DNA from: Clostridiaceae bacterium
GTDB lineage: Bacteria; Bacillota; Clostridia; Clostridiales; Clostridiaceae
Length of the DNA: 8,894 nucleotides
Direction of reading: 5' to 3'
Assembly: GCA_003510765.1 (NCBI GenBank)
Contig: DOKV01000129.1
Coordinates: forward strand, 1-8,894
A model generated the notes under the pieces. It saw only the letters and a program-made list of their open reading frames with translations. It searched no databases and was not told the DNA's origin. This document shows, piece by piece, positions 1-6,556 of the stretch. A program made the position numbers and the translations under genes. Positions within the stretch are counted from its first letter, which is position 1. The number at the start of each line of letters is the position of its first letter.

Positions 1-233
1 ACATCGACATCGGATAACGTTTAGGTTTCCTTCAGAATCAGATACCTGATCAAACGCATTGGAGGAATTGCATTTCTTCCATTATCCAAACAGTACTTAT
101 TAATAAGCTCGTCTTCGATCATTGAAAAATCGATTTCCTCGTTGATCCTTCTCAACATATGGTCTTTAGGGATAATTAAGTCATAGAGCGCAGTGTATTG
201 ACTTGTTAAGATTTCCAGCTGTTTTTTGATCAT
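1..233 (-). pseudogene. IS1182-family transposase, N-terminus, interrupted by a stop codon (partial)
   Basis: The product would be the DDE transposase of the element. Only the N-terminal helical domain (DUF772/InsH-type) is visible. The reading begins MIKKQLEILTSQYTALYDL and contains LIIPKDHMLRRINEEIDFS and KYCLDNGRNAIPPMRLIRYL, a pattern typical of clostridial IS1182 transposases. The ATG at 231-233 is preferred over the GTG at 243-245 because GAGGTG lies just upstream of it. After about 70 codons the frame meets TAA at 21-23, yet the next codons in the same frame read TLSDVDV, which matches the conserved LSDVDVVER block of the family. Homologues usually have Tyr where the stop falls, so this looks like a nonsense mutation of TAT or TAC rather than a natural end. 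The remaining roughly 85 percent of the gene is off the window. Confidence 0.75.
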
Positions 234-267
234 AAGGCACCTCACAAAATAGATTTTTCATATATTT

Positions 268-296
268 ATTATATCATATATTTAAATTGTCTTCAA
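268..296 (-). promoter_or_regulatory. Sigma-A-like promoter of the transposase
   Basis: Read on the minus strand, TTGAAG (291-296) and a perfect TATAAT (268-273) are separated by exactly 17 bases. The predicted start lies about 25 bases before the ribosome binding site of the transposase. The match is strong, but the region is very AT-rich, so chance similarity cannot be fully excluded. Confidence 0.65.
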
Positions 297-324
297 TAAT
301 TATATTTAATTATACCACTGCAAT

Positions 325-354
325 AAAAAAGACCTGAGATAATTTCTCAGATCT
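325..354 (-). terminator. Inward-facing intrinsic terminator at the IS end
   Basis: On the minus strand AGATCTGAGA pairs with TCTCAGGTCT (10 bp with one G-U pair, 5-base loop), followed at once by a U-run encoded by the A-tract at 325-330. On the plus strand the same pair would be a C-A mismatch and there is no U-run, so the signal is directional. It would stop transcripts entering the element from the right, before they reach the transposase promoter. Confidence 0.65.
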
Positions 355-363
355 AGTTTATTA

Positions 364-381
364 GACTTTTTCAGTGGCCTC
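364..381 (-). repeat. Probable terminal inverted repeat of the IS
   Basis: On the minus strand these bases read GAGGCCACTGAAAAAGTC. The CCACTGAAAAAGTC core resembles IS1182-family termini as I recall them, and it sits where the end would be expected, outside the terminator and transposase promoter. The matching repeat at the other end is not in the window, so this stays a candidate. Confidence 0.45.
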
Positions 382-691
382 CGTAGTAGTTTTTCTTCTT
401 TTTTTATGCACTACATAGAAAATTAGTTATACTATAAATAGATTGACTATGTAGACAATTCTTTTATGTCCGTTAAGAAGATAGATGAATAGACAAATCA
501 TAGATTGCATCTTGCAGGTAGAGTGGGCTCACAATATCTAAAGAAGCTTACTGTAGTAGAATGAACATGAAGTTTAGGGAAAATGCACCATGGGAAAATT
601 TTAAACAAATGTTCGATTTTTGTGGAAATGAACCGAGGGTGTTGATAAGATAAAGTAGAATAGAAATGTGAGTTGGAATGGGAGGGAAAAC
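382..691. other. Gene-free leader between the IS end and the nuclease operon
   Basis: No supported gene is present on either strand. The stretch is AT-rich and contains an 8-bp inverted repeat (411-418 and 447-454). A promoter for the downstream operon should lie here, but I see no convincing -35/-10 pair. Weak -10-like hexamers occur at 646-651 (TAAGAT) and 656-661 (TAGAAT) without a good -35 box at the right distance. Confidence 0.6.
411..454. repeat. Inverted repeat CTACATAG / CTATGTAG
   Basis: Perfect 8-bp arms at 411-418 and 447-454 flank 28 bases of AT-rich sequence just outside the IS boundary. The arms could form a long-loop hairpin or be separated half-sites. No U-run follows, so it is not a terminator. 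Function unknown. Confidence 0.4.
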
Positions 692-1831
692 ATGCGAAAA
701 ATAAAAGTGCTACACTGTGCAGATATCCATCTAGGATCAGAAATGGCTCGAATCCCTGAGAAATCCAAAGAAAGACAAGAAGAGCTTTTGAGGACTTTTC
801 GGAGGATTGTGAAGTTGAGCAATGAGGAAAAGGTGGATCTACTACTCATTGCGGAAGATCTTTTTGATAGTTCTGGGGTTTCTAGAAACGTGGTGTCCTC
901 GGTGATGGACTATTTAAAAGAAGCCAAAGCCAGGGTGTTCATCTCTCCAGGCAATCATGATTATGTGTCCTTGGATTCGCCCTATGTAGAACCTTGGCCA
1001 GAAAATGTCCATATTTTCCAAGGAGATATGGAAAAAGTTGTCTTAGAAGATCTTCAAACGGTGGTCTATGGAGCGGGATTTCAAGGGACTTATGTGAAGA
1101 AGTCACTATTTACCAAAGAACCTGTGGATCCGAAGTATCTGAATCTATGTGTGGTCCATGGAGACCTGGTGGGCCTTGGGGTGCAAAGCCTCTATCATGG
1201 CATCACAAAAGAGGACTTGAGATCTTCAGGGATGGACTATGTGGCCCTGGGGCACATTCATAAGCGTACAGAAGTTTTACAGGCGGGAGAGACCTATTAT
1301 AGTTATCCAGGATGCCCCGAAGGAAGAGGTTTTGATGAGCTGGGTGAAAAAGGGGTCTATGTAGGCACCCTCTATAAAGGAGGGCATGATCTTGCCTTTG
1401 TGCCCCTATGTGAGAGGCAATATCTACGTTTCCCTATAACCCTTGAAAAAACTTCCTCTGTGGTGGCCGCGGAAAGAGAAATCCTCACACATCTTGAAGA
1501 GGCTTTTGGGAATTCTTATGAAAACCATCATTACCATTTGATCCTTCAAGGCACCTATGAAGAGGGAGAAGAACTTTCCATGGCTACCTTGCAAGGCCAT
1601 TTGGCGGAAAAGCTCTACTATGTGAGACTTCAAAATGCCTTGACCATGGGTGTGGATTATGAAGCTTTGGCCAAAGAGGCCAATTTGAAAGGCGTTTTCG
1701 TGGAGAGACTTTTGAAGGAGCTACAGGAAGCCAAGGAAAAGGAAGATGAGAGAAGAATTAAAATATGTTCACGAGCCTTGGAAGTGGGCTTGAAATCTTT
1801 TGAAGGGAGTGTGGATCTTCTTGGTGATTAA
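692..1831 (+). CDS. SbcD/Mre11/YhaO-like DNA repair metallophosphoesterase
   Basis: Predicted Mn-dependent nuclease subunit that processes DNA ends together with the ATPase encoded next. The 379-residue protein has the calcineurin-type fold motifs in order: DIH (11-13), a motif II that reads EDLFD (55-59), GNHD (87-90), HGD (156-158) and GHIH (187-190), followed by a C-terminal capping region from about 240. Length fits YhaO/SbcD proteins (about 370-410). The ATG at 692 is chosen because GGAGGG (681-686) lies 5 bases before it; an upstream GTG at 668 would add only 8 unconserved residues. The odd feature is Glu55 in place of the normally invariant Gly of the GDxxD motif; all predicted metal ligands are still present. 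The gene overlaps the ATPase gene by 8 bases. Family assignment is secure; the finer split between SbcD and YhaO rests on the YhaN-like partner. Confidence 0.9.
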   Translation: MRKIKVLHCADIHLGSEMARIPEKSKERQEELLRTFRRIVKLSNEEKVDLLLIAEDLFDSSGVSRNVVSSVMDYLKEAKARVFISPGNHDYVSLDSPYVEPWPENVHIFQGDMEKVVLEDLQTVVYGAGFQGTYVKKSLFTKEPVDPKYLNLCVVHGDLVGLGVQSLYHGITKEDLRSSGMDYVALGHIHKRTEVLQAGETYYSYPGCPEGRGFDELGEKGVYVGTLYKGGHDLAFVPLCERQYLRFPITLEKTSSVVAAEREILTHLEEAFGNSYENHHYHLILQGTYEEGEELSMATLQGHLAEKLYYVRLQNALTMGVDYEALAKEANLKGVFVERLLKELQEAKEKEDERRIKICSRALEVGLKSFEGSVDLLGD

Positions 1832-4800
1832 GAAGCTTTATCTTGGGAATTTTGGGAAATTTAAAGACTTCACCCTGGACCTTAGAGAAGGGCTCACGGT
1901 GGTCCATGGACAAAATGAAGATGGGAAAAGTACCCTCATGGCCTTTGTGCTCCTGATGTTTTATGGCCATAGTGGCAGAATACAAGACGTCACAAGGAAC
2001 CCAAGAAAGAAATATCGTCCGTGGAATGGAGAGGAGATGCACGGGTATATTCTCTTCACCCATCAAGGGAAAGACCTTCGCCTGGAGAGAGTCTTTGGGG
2101 ATACCCAAGGAAAAGATACAGTAAAGGTGTTAGAGATGCCCTCGGGAGAAGCGGTGAAGCTTCGGCATCCTAAAGAACCGGGGCAAGATTTCTTTGGCCT
2201 AGGAGAAGAAGCATTTTCTAGAAGTGTCTTCATCGGTCAAGGAGGGGTGCTCATGGGGGCCGGTGGGAAAAAGGATGAGCTCACAGAAAAGCTATTGAAC
2301 CTGGTGACCACGGGCAATGAAGATATGAGCTATAAAAAAGCAGAGGAAGAGCTGCAAAAAGCGGCGGAATCCTATGTGAGTAAGAGCAAAAGATTGGGGC
2401 TTTTGGTGGAAGCGAGAGAGGCTTTAGAGGGGCTGAAAGGAGAAAAAAGCCAAGCGGAAGTGGAAGAAATGGATAAGGAAAGCGAGGCTTTTAACATTCT
2501 TGAGTTGAAGAACGAGCGGGAGGAACTTCGAGTAGAAGAAGAGCGCTTAAGGGGTCGGTTAGCGGTGTTACCCCTTCAAGAAGAGTGGAAAAAACTCTTG
2601 GCAGCCATTTCTCGGGAAGAGCGCCTACATGGGGTAGAGCGGGAGAAGAAAGACCGAGAGGACGCCCTGACCTTTCAGGGGAGACGTCTAGATGAGGAGT
2701 TCTTAAGAGAAGGGAAAGAGAAGCTCCAAGGGCTGAAAGATTTGGAAAAAGATATTTCACGCCTCTACCTGGAGCTGAAAAGCCAGGAAGACCTCCTCAT
2801 AACCCAGGTGAAAGAGATGCCCAAAGAAGTGCGTCAAGAGGAAGTGGCGCGACTCATGAAGATCCAAGAAGAGATGGGGAAGATGAAAGAGGATCTAAAG
2901 GTCTTAGAGGAGAACATCCAAAGGGCAGAGGCCTATGAAGAAAGGAAAGATAGCCTACAGAAGCTGCAGGGTGCCGTGGCCGAGGCAAAAGGGCAAAAGG
3001 ATCAGGCGAGAGCAGATTTTCATGAAGCCGAAGAGATCTTTAAAAAAGAAACAGAGGCACTGAAGAGCTTAAAAATCCAAGAGGAAGAAGAGGAGAAGGC
3101 CCTCCGAGAGGTTGATTTTTCTATACGCTCGATCCATGAGAAAAAGACTTGGCAAGAAGGAGCGTTAAAAGAGAGTCGAGAAACCCATGAAAAAGCCGTG
3201 GTAGAGGCAAGGAAAAAGCTCCAAGAGGCCAAGAAGCCCTTAGAGATGGAAGAGGTGGTGCCTGCAAAGAGAAGCCTTAAGCTGCCACGACTACTTGCAG
3301 GTCTCCTTCTAGTAGGTGCTTTCCTAGGGCTGGGGATTGTTGTGGACCCACTGTTTTATGGGGGGGTATTCCTAGGACTGATGCTCATAGCATGGTCTTT
3401 TACAAAAACCAAAGAATCCATTCATAGAGTCACCAAAGTGGATGAAGAGAGAGTTCTAGAGCGTCAAGATGCCTTGGAGAGACTTCTTGCTGATGCCAAG
3501 GACAAAGAGGACGCAGAGGAAAGGGAGAAAAAGGCCCTGGACTTAGCCTATGATAAGGCGCGGGCGGTCTATGAGGAGAAAGAGGCAGCCTATAAGCACT
3601 GGAGAGAGAAGGTAGTGAGCCAAGAGGCCAAAGTGACGGTGCTGGAAGCTGCGATGAAAGAGCTGAGCACGCTAGAGACCCGTATGGAAACCCGCTATGA
3701 TAATCTCTCCGAGCAATATGAGCACGAAGAGGAGCTATTGAGGAAAGAAGAAGTGCCTCCAAGGGTGTCAGAACTTTTGGCCAAGAAAGAGCTTGTGGAA
3801 GAAGGGTGGAGTGCCTTGGACAAGGACTTCACAGAAGGTCTTTTGGCGTACCAAGTGGATGCCTTAAAGGATCTCCAAGAGAACCTTGGACGCTATGAAA
3901 GAGCCCAAGAGAAAAAGCGAGAAAAAGAAGAAGATCTGAAAACAAGAAAAGAGATTTTGCAGTGGTATGAGGAAGAGCGTCAAACCCTGGAAGCGGCTTT
4001 GATTTCCTTGGTGGCTCCTTTAGGGGAGATGGGAGACAAGCATGGGGTGCAAGATGTCCTAGAAAGCTTTGCAGCTTCCCTCAACACCTATGAGCGAGTA
4101 AAGGATCAAGTAGCCTATTTACGGAGCATGCGAGAAGACCTGGAGAAAAATCATCCCATGGAGGAGCTGCAAGAGCGCAGAGAGAATCTTGAGGTGAAGA
4201 TGAAGACGCTACTTCAGGTGGAAGTTCTGGATGAGGTTCAGGTGGAAGCTTTGGCCGCGGAGAAAAAAACGTTGGAGGAGGTCAAAAAGAAAGGGGCAAA
4301 GTTAGGTGAAACCATTGCTGCCATGGAGTCTGCACTGAAAGAGAAGTATCGACAGAAAAAGAATGTGAGCCAAGTGGTGGAAGAAATCCGCGCCCTAGAG
4401 GAAAAGGTGACCCTTCTTGAGGAAGAACATGAAGCTTTAACTTTGGCGAGAACCCATCTCAAAGAGTCCTTTGATGAAATTGGTCGAAGTTTTGGACCCA
4501 AGGTCAATGGAAAGACGGAAGAGATTTTCAGGGTACTCACCAAAGGAAAGTATCAACGGGTGGCGGTGGACAAAGAGTTTCATATTTCTGTGGAAGATGA
4601 GAAACGAAAGCGCATCTATGAATGGGGCTTTTTATCCAGTGGGACCATCGACCAAGCCTACCTGGCCTTACGCCTGGCTGTGGCAGATTTGGTCTTGCAA
4701 GACGGGGAACCCTTACCCTTGTTCTTGGATGATGTCTTCACCCAATATGATGATCAACGGGCAGAGGAAGGGATGCAGTTCTTAAAGGACTATGTCTCCA

Positions 4801-4904
4801 AGGGCGCAGAACCCATGCAAGGAATCATCTTCACTTGTCACGAGAGAATGTATGCCTTTGCCAAGACCCTTTTGGGGGTACAAAGTGTAAGGCTCTCTTC
4901 TTAA
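1824..4904 (+). CDS. SbcC/Rad50/YhaN-like ATPase with coiled coils and a membrane hairpin
   Basis: Predicted ATPase subunit that binds DNA and drives the nuclease encoded just upstream. The 1026-residue protein has an N-terminal Walker A, GQNEDGKST (29-37), a Q-loop-like block FSRSVFIGQ, then Glu/Lys-rich coiled coils on both sides of a central hydrophobic pair (about 490-507 and 510-526). The C-terminal lobe has the ABC signature LSSGTIDQAYLALRL (from 937), Walker B LPLFLDD (964-970) with a following D-loop, and a switch His at 1006. There is no CxxC zinc hook; I find a single Cys, near the C-terminus. Two close predicted membrane helices sit where the hook would be, which points to the YhaN type rather than classical SbcC. 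Start: GTG at 1824 or TTG at 1821, both behind GGGAG (1805-1809); a TTG at 1800 is less likely. Translation is probably coupled to the upstream gene. Confidence 0.9.
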   Translation: MIKKLYLGNFGKFKDFTLDLREGLTVVHGQNEDGKSTLMAFVLLMFYGHSGRIQDVTRNPRKKYRPWNGEEMHGYILFTHQGKDLRLERVFGDTQGKDTVKVLEMPSGEAVKLRHPKEPGQDFFGLGEEAFSRSVFIGQGGVLMGAGGKKDELTEKLLNLVTTGNEDMSYKKAEEELQKAAESYVSKSKRLGLLVEAREALEGLKGEKSQAEVEEMDKESEAFNILELKNEREELRVEEERLRGRLAVLPLQEEWKKLLAAISREERLHGVEREKKDREDALTFQGRRLDEEFLREGKEKLQGLKDLEKDISRLYLELKSQEDLLITQVKEMPKEVRQEEVARLMKIQEEMGKMKEDLKVLEENIQRAEAYEERKDSLQKLQGAVAEAKGQKDQARADFHEAEEIFKKETEALKSLKIQEEEEEKALREVDFSIRSIHEKKTWQEGALKESRETHEKAVVEARKKLQEAKKPLEMEEVVPAKRSLKLPRLLAGLLLVGAFLGLGIVVDPLFYGGVFLGLMLIAWSFTKTKESIHRVTKVDEERVLERQDALERLLADAKDKEDAEEREKKALDLAYDKARAVYEEKEAAYKHWREKVVSQEAKVTVLEAAMKELSTLETRMETRYDNLSEQYEHEEELLRKEEVPPRVSELLAKKELVEEGWSALDKDFTEGLLAYQVDALKDLQENLGRYERAQEKKREKEEDLKTRKEILQWYEEERQTLEAALISLVAPLGEMGDKHGVQDVLESFAASLNTYERVKDQVAYLRSMREDLEKNHPMEELQERRENLEVKMKTLLQVEVLDEVQVEALAAEKKTLEEVKKKGAKLGETIAAMESALKEKYRQKKNVSQVVEEIRALEEKVTLLEEEHEALTLARTHLKESFDEIGRSFGPKVNGKTEEIFRVLTKGKYQRVAVDKEFHISVEDEKRKRIYEWGFLSSGTIDQAYLALRLAVADLVLQDGEPLPLFLDDVFTQYDDQRAEEGMQFLKDYVSKGAEPMQGIIFTCHERMYAFAKTLLGVQSVRLSS

Positions 4905-4961
4905 GGAGAGAAAAAGCTCTGGCGCTAGGCTAGAATCCCTTAGAAAGACCCATAAACCCAT

Positions 4962-5006
4962 AAAAAAGGAGCACGCCGAGGCAAGGATTCTTGCTTTGGC
5001 GTGCTC
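4962..5006 (-). terminator. Strong intrinsic terminator of the lipoprotein operon
   Basis: Arms at 4969-4985 and 4990-5006 form a 17-bp stem (two G-U pairs when read on the plus strand) with a 4-base loop. On the minus strand the stem is followed by U6, encoded by the A-tract at 4962-4967. It closes the lipoprotein operon about 40 bases after its last stop codon. On the plus strand the stem is just as stable but is followed only by TATTCCATTT, so it may also weakly end the convergent nuclease operon, which has no other clear terminator. Confidence 0.85.
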
Positions 5007-5045
5007 TATTCCATTTATGGTTTGGGAAACATGAAATGGCTTGAA

Positions 5046-5714
5046 TTAATTTCTTACAGCACCTTCAACGGTATAAGTTACATCGATGATGAACTCAGGT
5101 GTATCTGTAATGAGGTTTCTGTACTTGCTGTCTGTGTACTGTGCCATACCGCCTACATTGTAGACTTTATCCATGTCATAACCTTTGGCTTCAAGGATTC
5201 TCATCATCATGGCCACACGTCCACCGGACTGGCATACGAGGAAAAGGGTCTTGTCTTTAGGGAACATGGTGCTTAATAGTGCATCAGACACATCATATAC
5301 AGCCACAGGATCTTCTTGTGGTCCGCCGTAGAGCTGAACCATGGTTTCATCTGTGTGGGCATTCTCATTCCAGATGTAAGCAAAGAATGGAAGGACTTCA
5401 AAGTTTTTGAAATGCTTCTTGGCGTAGTCGTTGTAATCTCTAAGATCGATGTAAGCCACATCGCTTCTGCCTAGGTATTGATCAAGATTTGTACTGTTGA
5501 TGGAAGAACCTTCCATGGAAAAATCCCCTGCAGTTTCTCTTGGGGCAGGAAGTTCTGAAAGAAGAACATAACCTTGGTCTTGAGGATTCTTGACCCAACC
5601 TTCAGCCATGAGCTGTTCGTCGGTTTTTGCTTCTTCCACAGGAGCAGCAGCGGGTGCAGCGCAACCAGTGAGTACAAGAGCCAGTGTAAGGACTGCGATT
5701 AATTTTTTTAACAT
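5046..5714 (-). CDS. Rhodanese-domain lipoprotein
   Basis: Predicted cell-surface lipoprotein with a single rhodanese-like (sulfurtransferase) domain. The 222-residue product starts with a lipoprotein signal peptide, basic LKK then a hydrophobic stretch and the lipobox LTGC with Cys18 as the lipidated residue, followed by an Ala/Pro/Glu-rich linker. The rhodanese domain runs from about 75 to 200: YIDLRDYNDYAKKHF (88-102) is the first conserved strand and helix, and FLVCQSGGRVAMMM (158-171) is the active-site loop with Cys161 and Arg166 in the C-x4-R arrangement; YNVGGM (185-190) is the closing motif. A catalytic Cys is therefore present. Persulfide transfer outside the membrane is the family-based expectation; the substrate is unknown. 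GGAGGT (5721-5726) gives good spacing to the ATG. It lies 25 bases downstream of the other lipoprotein gene and is probably co-transcribed with it. Confidence 0.85.
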   Translation of the reverse strand: MLKKLIAVLTLALVLTGCAAPAAAPVEEAKTDEQLMAEGWVKNPQDQGYVLLSELPAPRETAGDFSMEGSSINSTNLDQYLGRSDVAYIDLRDYNDYAKKHFKNFEVLPFFAYIWNENAHTDETMVQLYGGPQEDPVAVYDVSDALLSTMFPKDKTLFLVCQSGGRVAMMMRILEAKGYDMDKVYNVGGMAQYTDSKYRNLITDTPEFIIDVTYTVEGAVRN

Positions 5715-5739
5715 GATCTAACCTCCGATTAATTAAAGT

Positions 5740-6462
5740 TTATTGGAAGAATTCATCTGTGGCATGGTAATCCATCACAGCATTGATGATTCTGATGATG
5801 TTGTTGGCAGATACAGAAGACCCAGAGAAGGTATCTACGGTAAGATCACTTCTGCCTTCTCCATCGGTGTAGTCAGAAGCTTCAATGTCCCACATGGTGC
5901 TTAAAGCTTCTAAGTACGCAGCGTTCTTTCCTTCAAAGAAAGGAAGGAATTCTGTTTTGAAAGTCTCATAACTAACACCAGCGGGGGTAGGATCACTGTC
6001 TCCCCAGAATCCAACTAAGTAGTGGCCTGAAGGCTCAGTGTCGAAGGAAATGTTCCGTAGCACTGCATCTTCAATGTTTCCACTGGCTGGAAGAGACATT
6101 TCCATGTAGGCTGTTTGCCAGAAGTTTACATCAGCAGATCGGCAAGTACAAGAAAGGTAGGTCACTTGATACTTGATGTAATCTCTTGCAGTATACTTGA
6201 AGTTTACAAAAGCGTAGAAAGGGGTTTCGTTCTTTGGTCCGTCGATGTGCGCATGGGGAATCACTTGTACTACGTTTGCGATCCCACCAGCACCAAGGCC
6301 TGAACTGTCATTTAAGAAATGATTCACCTGTTCTAAAGTCAAATCACCTGTTTCAGTTCCTGTACCTTCGTTACCGGAAGGGGTGTTTTCTGCAGGTGTG
6401 CTACAACCCATCAAACCGATGACCAACACAGCGGATAAAGCCAATAATAATTTTTTTGTCAT
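5740..6462 (-). CDS. Lipoprotein with CxC motif and FMN-binding-like C-terminus
   Basis: Predicted lipoprotein of 240 residues; I do not recognise a named family with certainty. The signal peptide ends in lipobox LMGC (Cys20), then a Thr/Gly/Glu-rich linker to about 40. The folded part includes two His near a turn (PHAHIDG, 69-75), a CTC motif (105-107) within YLSCTCRSADVNFW, and a C-terminal DTFSGSSVSANNIIRIINAV (210-229). That tail resembles the end of FMN-binding (RnfG/NqrC-type) domains, where D-x-x-[ST]-G-A-[ST] is the site flavinylated by ApbE; here it reads D-T-F-S-G-S-S, so Ser216 would be the candidate residue. It is the first gene of the operon with the rhodanese lipoprotein, behind AGGAGGT (6468-6474) five bases from the ATG. 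An extracytoplasmic redox role is inference. Confidence 0.7.
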   Translation of the reverse strand: MTKKLLLALSAVLVIGLMGCSTPAENTPSGNEGTGTETGDLTLEQVNHFLNDSSGLGAGGIANVVQVIPHAHIDGPKNETPFYAFVNFKYTARDYIKYQVTYLSCTCRSADVNFWQTAYMEMSLPASGNIEDAVLRNISFDTEPSGHYLVGFWGDSDPTPAGVSYETFKTEFLPFFEGKNAAYLEALSTMWDIEASDYTDGEGRSDLTVDTFSGSSVSANNIIRIINAVMDYHATDEFFQ

Positions 6463-6495
6463 GAGTTACCTCCTGTTTATTTAATGAACAAGATT

Positions 6496-6524
6496 ATTAT
6501 GGCATAACGTTCATAAGTTGGCAA
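6496..6524 (-). promoter_or_regulatory. Extended -10 promoter of the lipoprotein operon
   Basis: On the minus strand TTGCCA (6519-6524) and CATAAT (6496-6501) are 17 bases apart, with TG one base upstream of the -10 box. The start point would be about 27 bases before the first gene's start codon. A good sigma-A-type match and the only strong one upstream of the operon. Confidence 0.7.
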
Positions 6525-6529
6525 CAAAC

Positions 6530-6556
6530 TTCACAAGAAAGTTCAATTGTTGTGAA
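6530..6556. promoter_or_regulatory. Operator-like inverted repeat upstream of the lipoprotein promoter
   Basis: TTCACAAGAA (6530-6539) and TTGTTGTGAA (6547-6556) are 10-base arms with one mismatch and a 7-base spacer; the outer 7 bases match perfectly. It lies just upstream of the -35 box, where an activator or a repressor could act. From 6550 the sequence TTGTGAAATAT also resembles half of a clostridial Rex box, with a poor second half. The regulator is not identified. Confidence 0.4.

Larger units (their letters stand above)
1..381 (-). mobile_element. IS1182-family insertion sequence, outer (5') end only
   Basis: This is the promoter-proximal end of an insertion sequence that continues past the left edge of the window. 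It holds, in minus-strand order, a probable terminal inverted repeat (364-381), an inward-facing terminator hairpin (330-354), a sigma-A-like promoter (268-296) and the start of an IS1182-type transposase (233 down to the edge). The family call rests on the transposase N-terminus. The outer boundary at about 381 is inferred from a terminus-like sequence; the other end and the target duplication lie outside the window, so the boundary could be off by a few bases. The element is AT-rich compared with the neighbouring operon. Confidence 0.7.

Noticed and set aside
646..661. Possible promoter hexamers TAAGAT and TAGAAT before the nuclease operon
   Set aside because: Neither has a reasonable -35 box at 16-18 bases, so no promoter is claimed.
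668..691. Upstream GTG start for the nuclease gene
   Set aside because: The 8 added residues are not family-like, and the best ribosome binding site (681-686) lies inside this stretch and serves the ATG at 692.
4471..4785. Plus-strand open frame of 104 codons inside the ATPase gene
   Set aside because: It is an out-of-frame shadow of the conserved C-terminal ATPase lobe, without its own ribosome binding site.
4949..4964. Tandem CCCATAAA CCCATAAA
   Set aside because: Two copies of an 8-base unit next to the terminator; too short to support any function.
5001..5276. Plus-strand open frame of 91 codons opposite the rhodanese gene
   Set aside because: It lies antisense to a well-supported lipoprotein gene, begins inside the terminator stem and has no family character.
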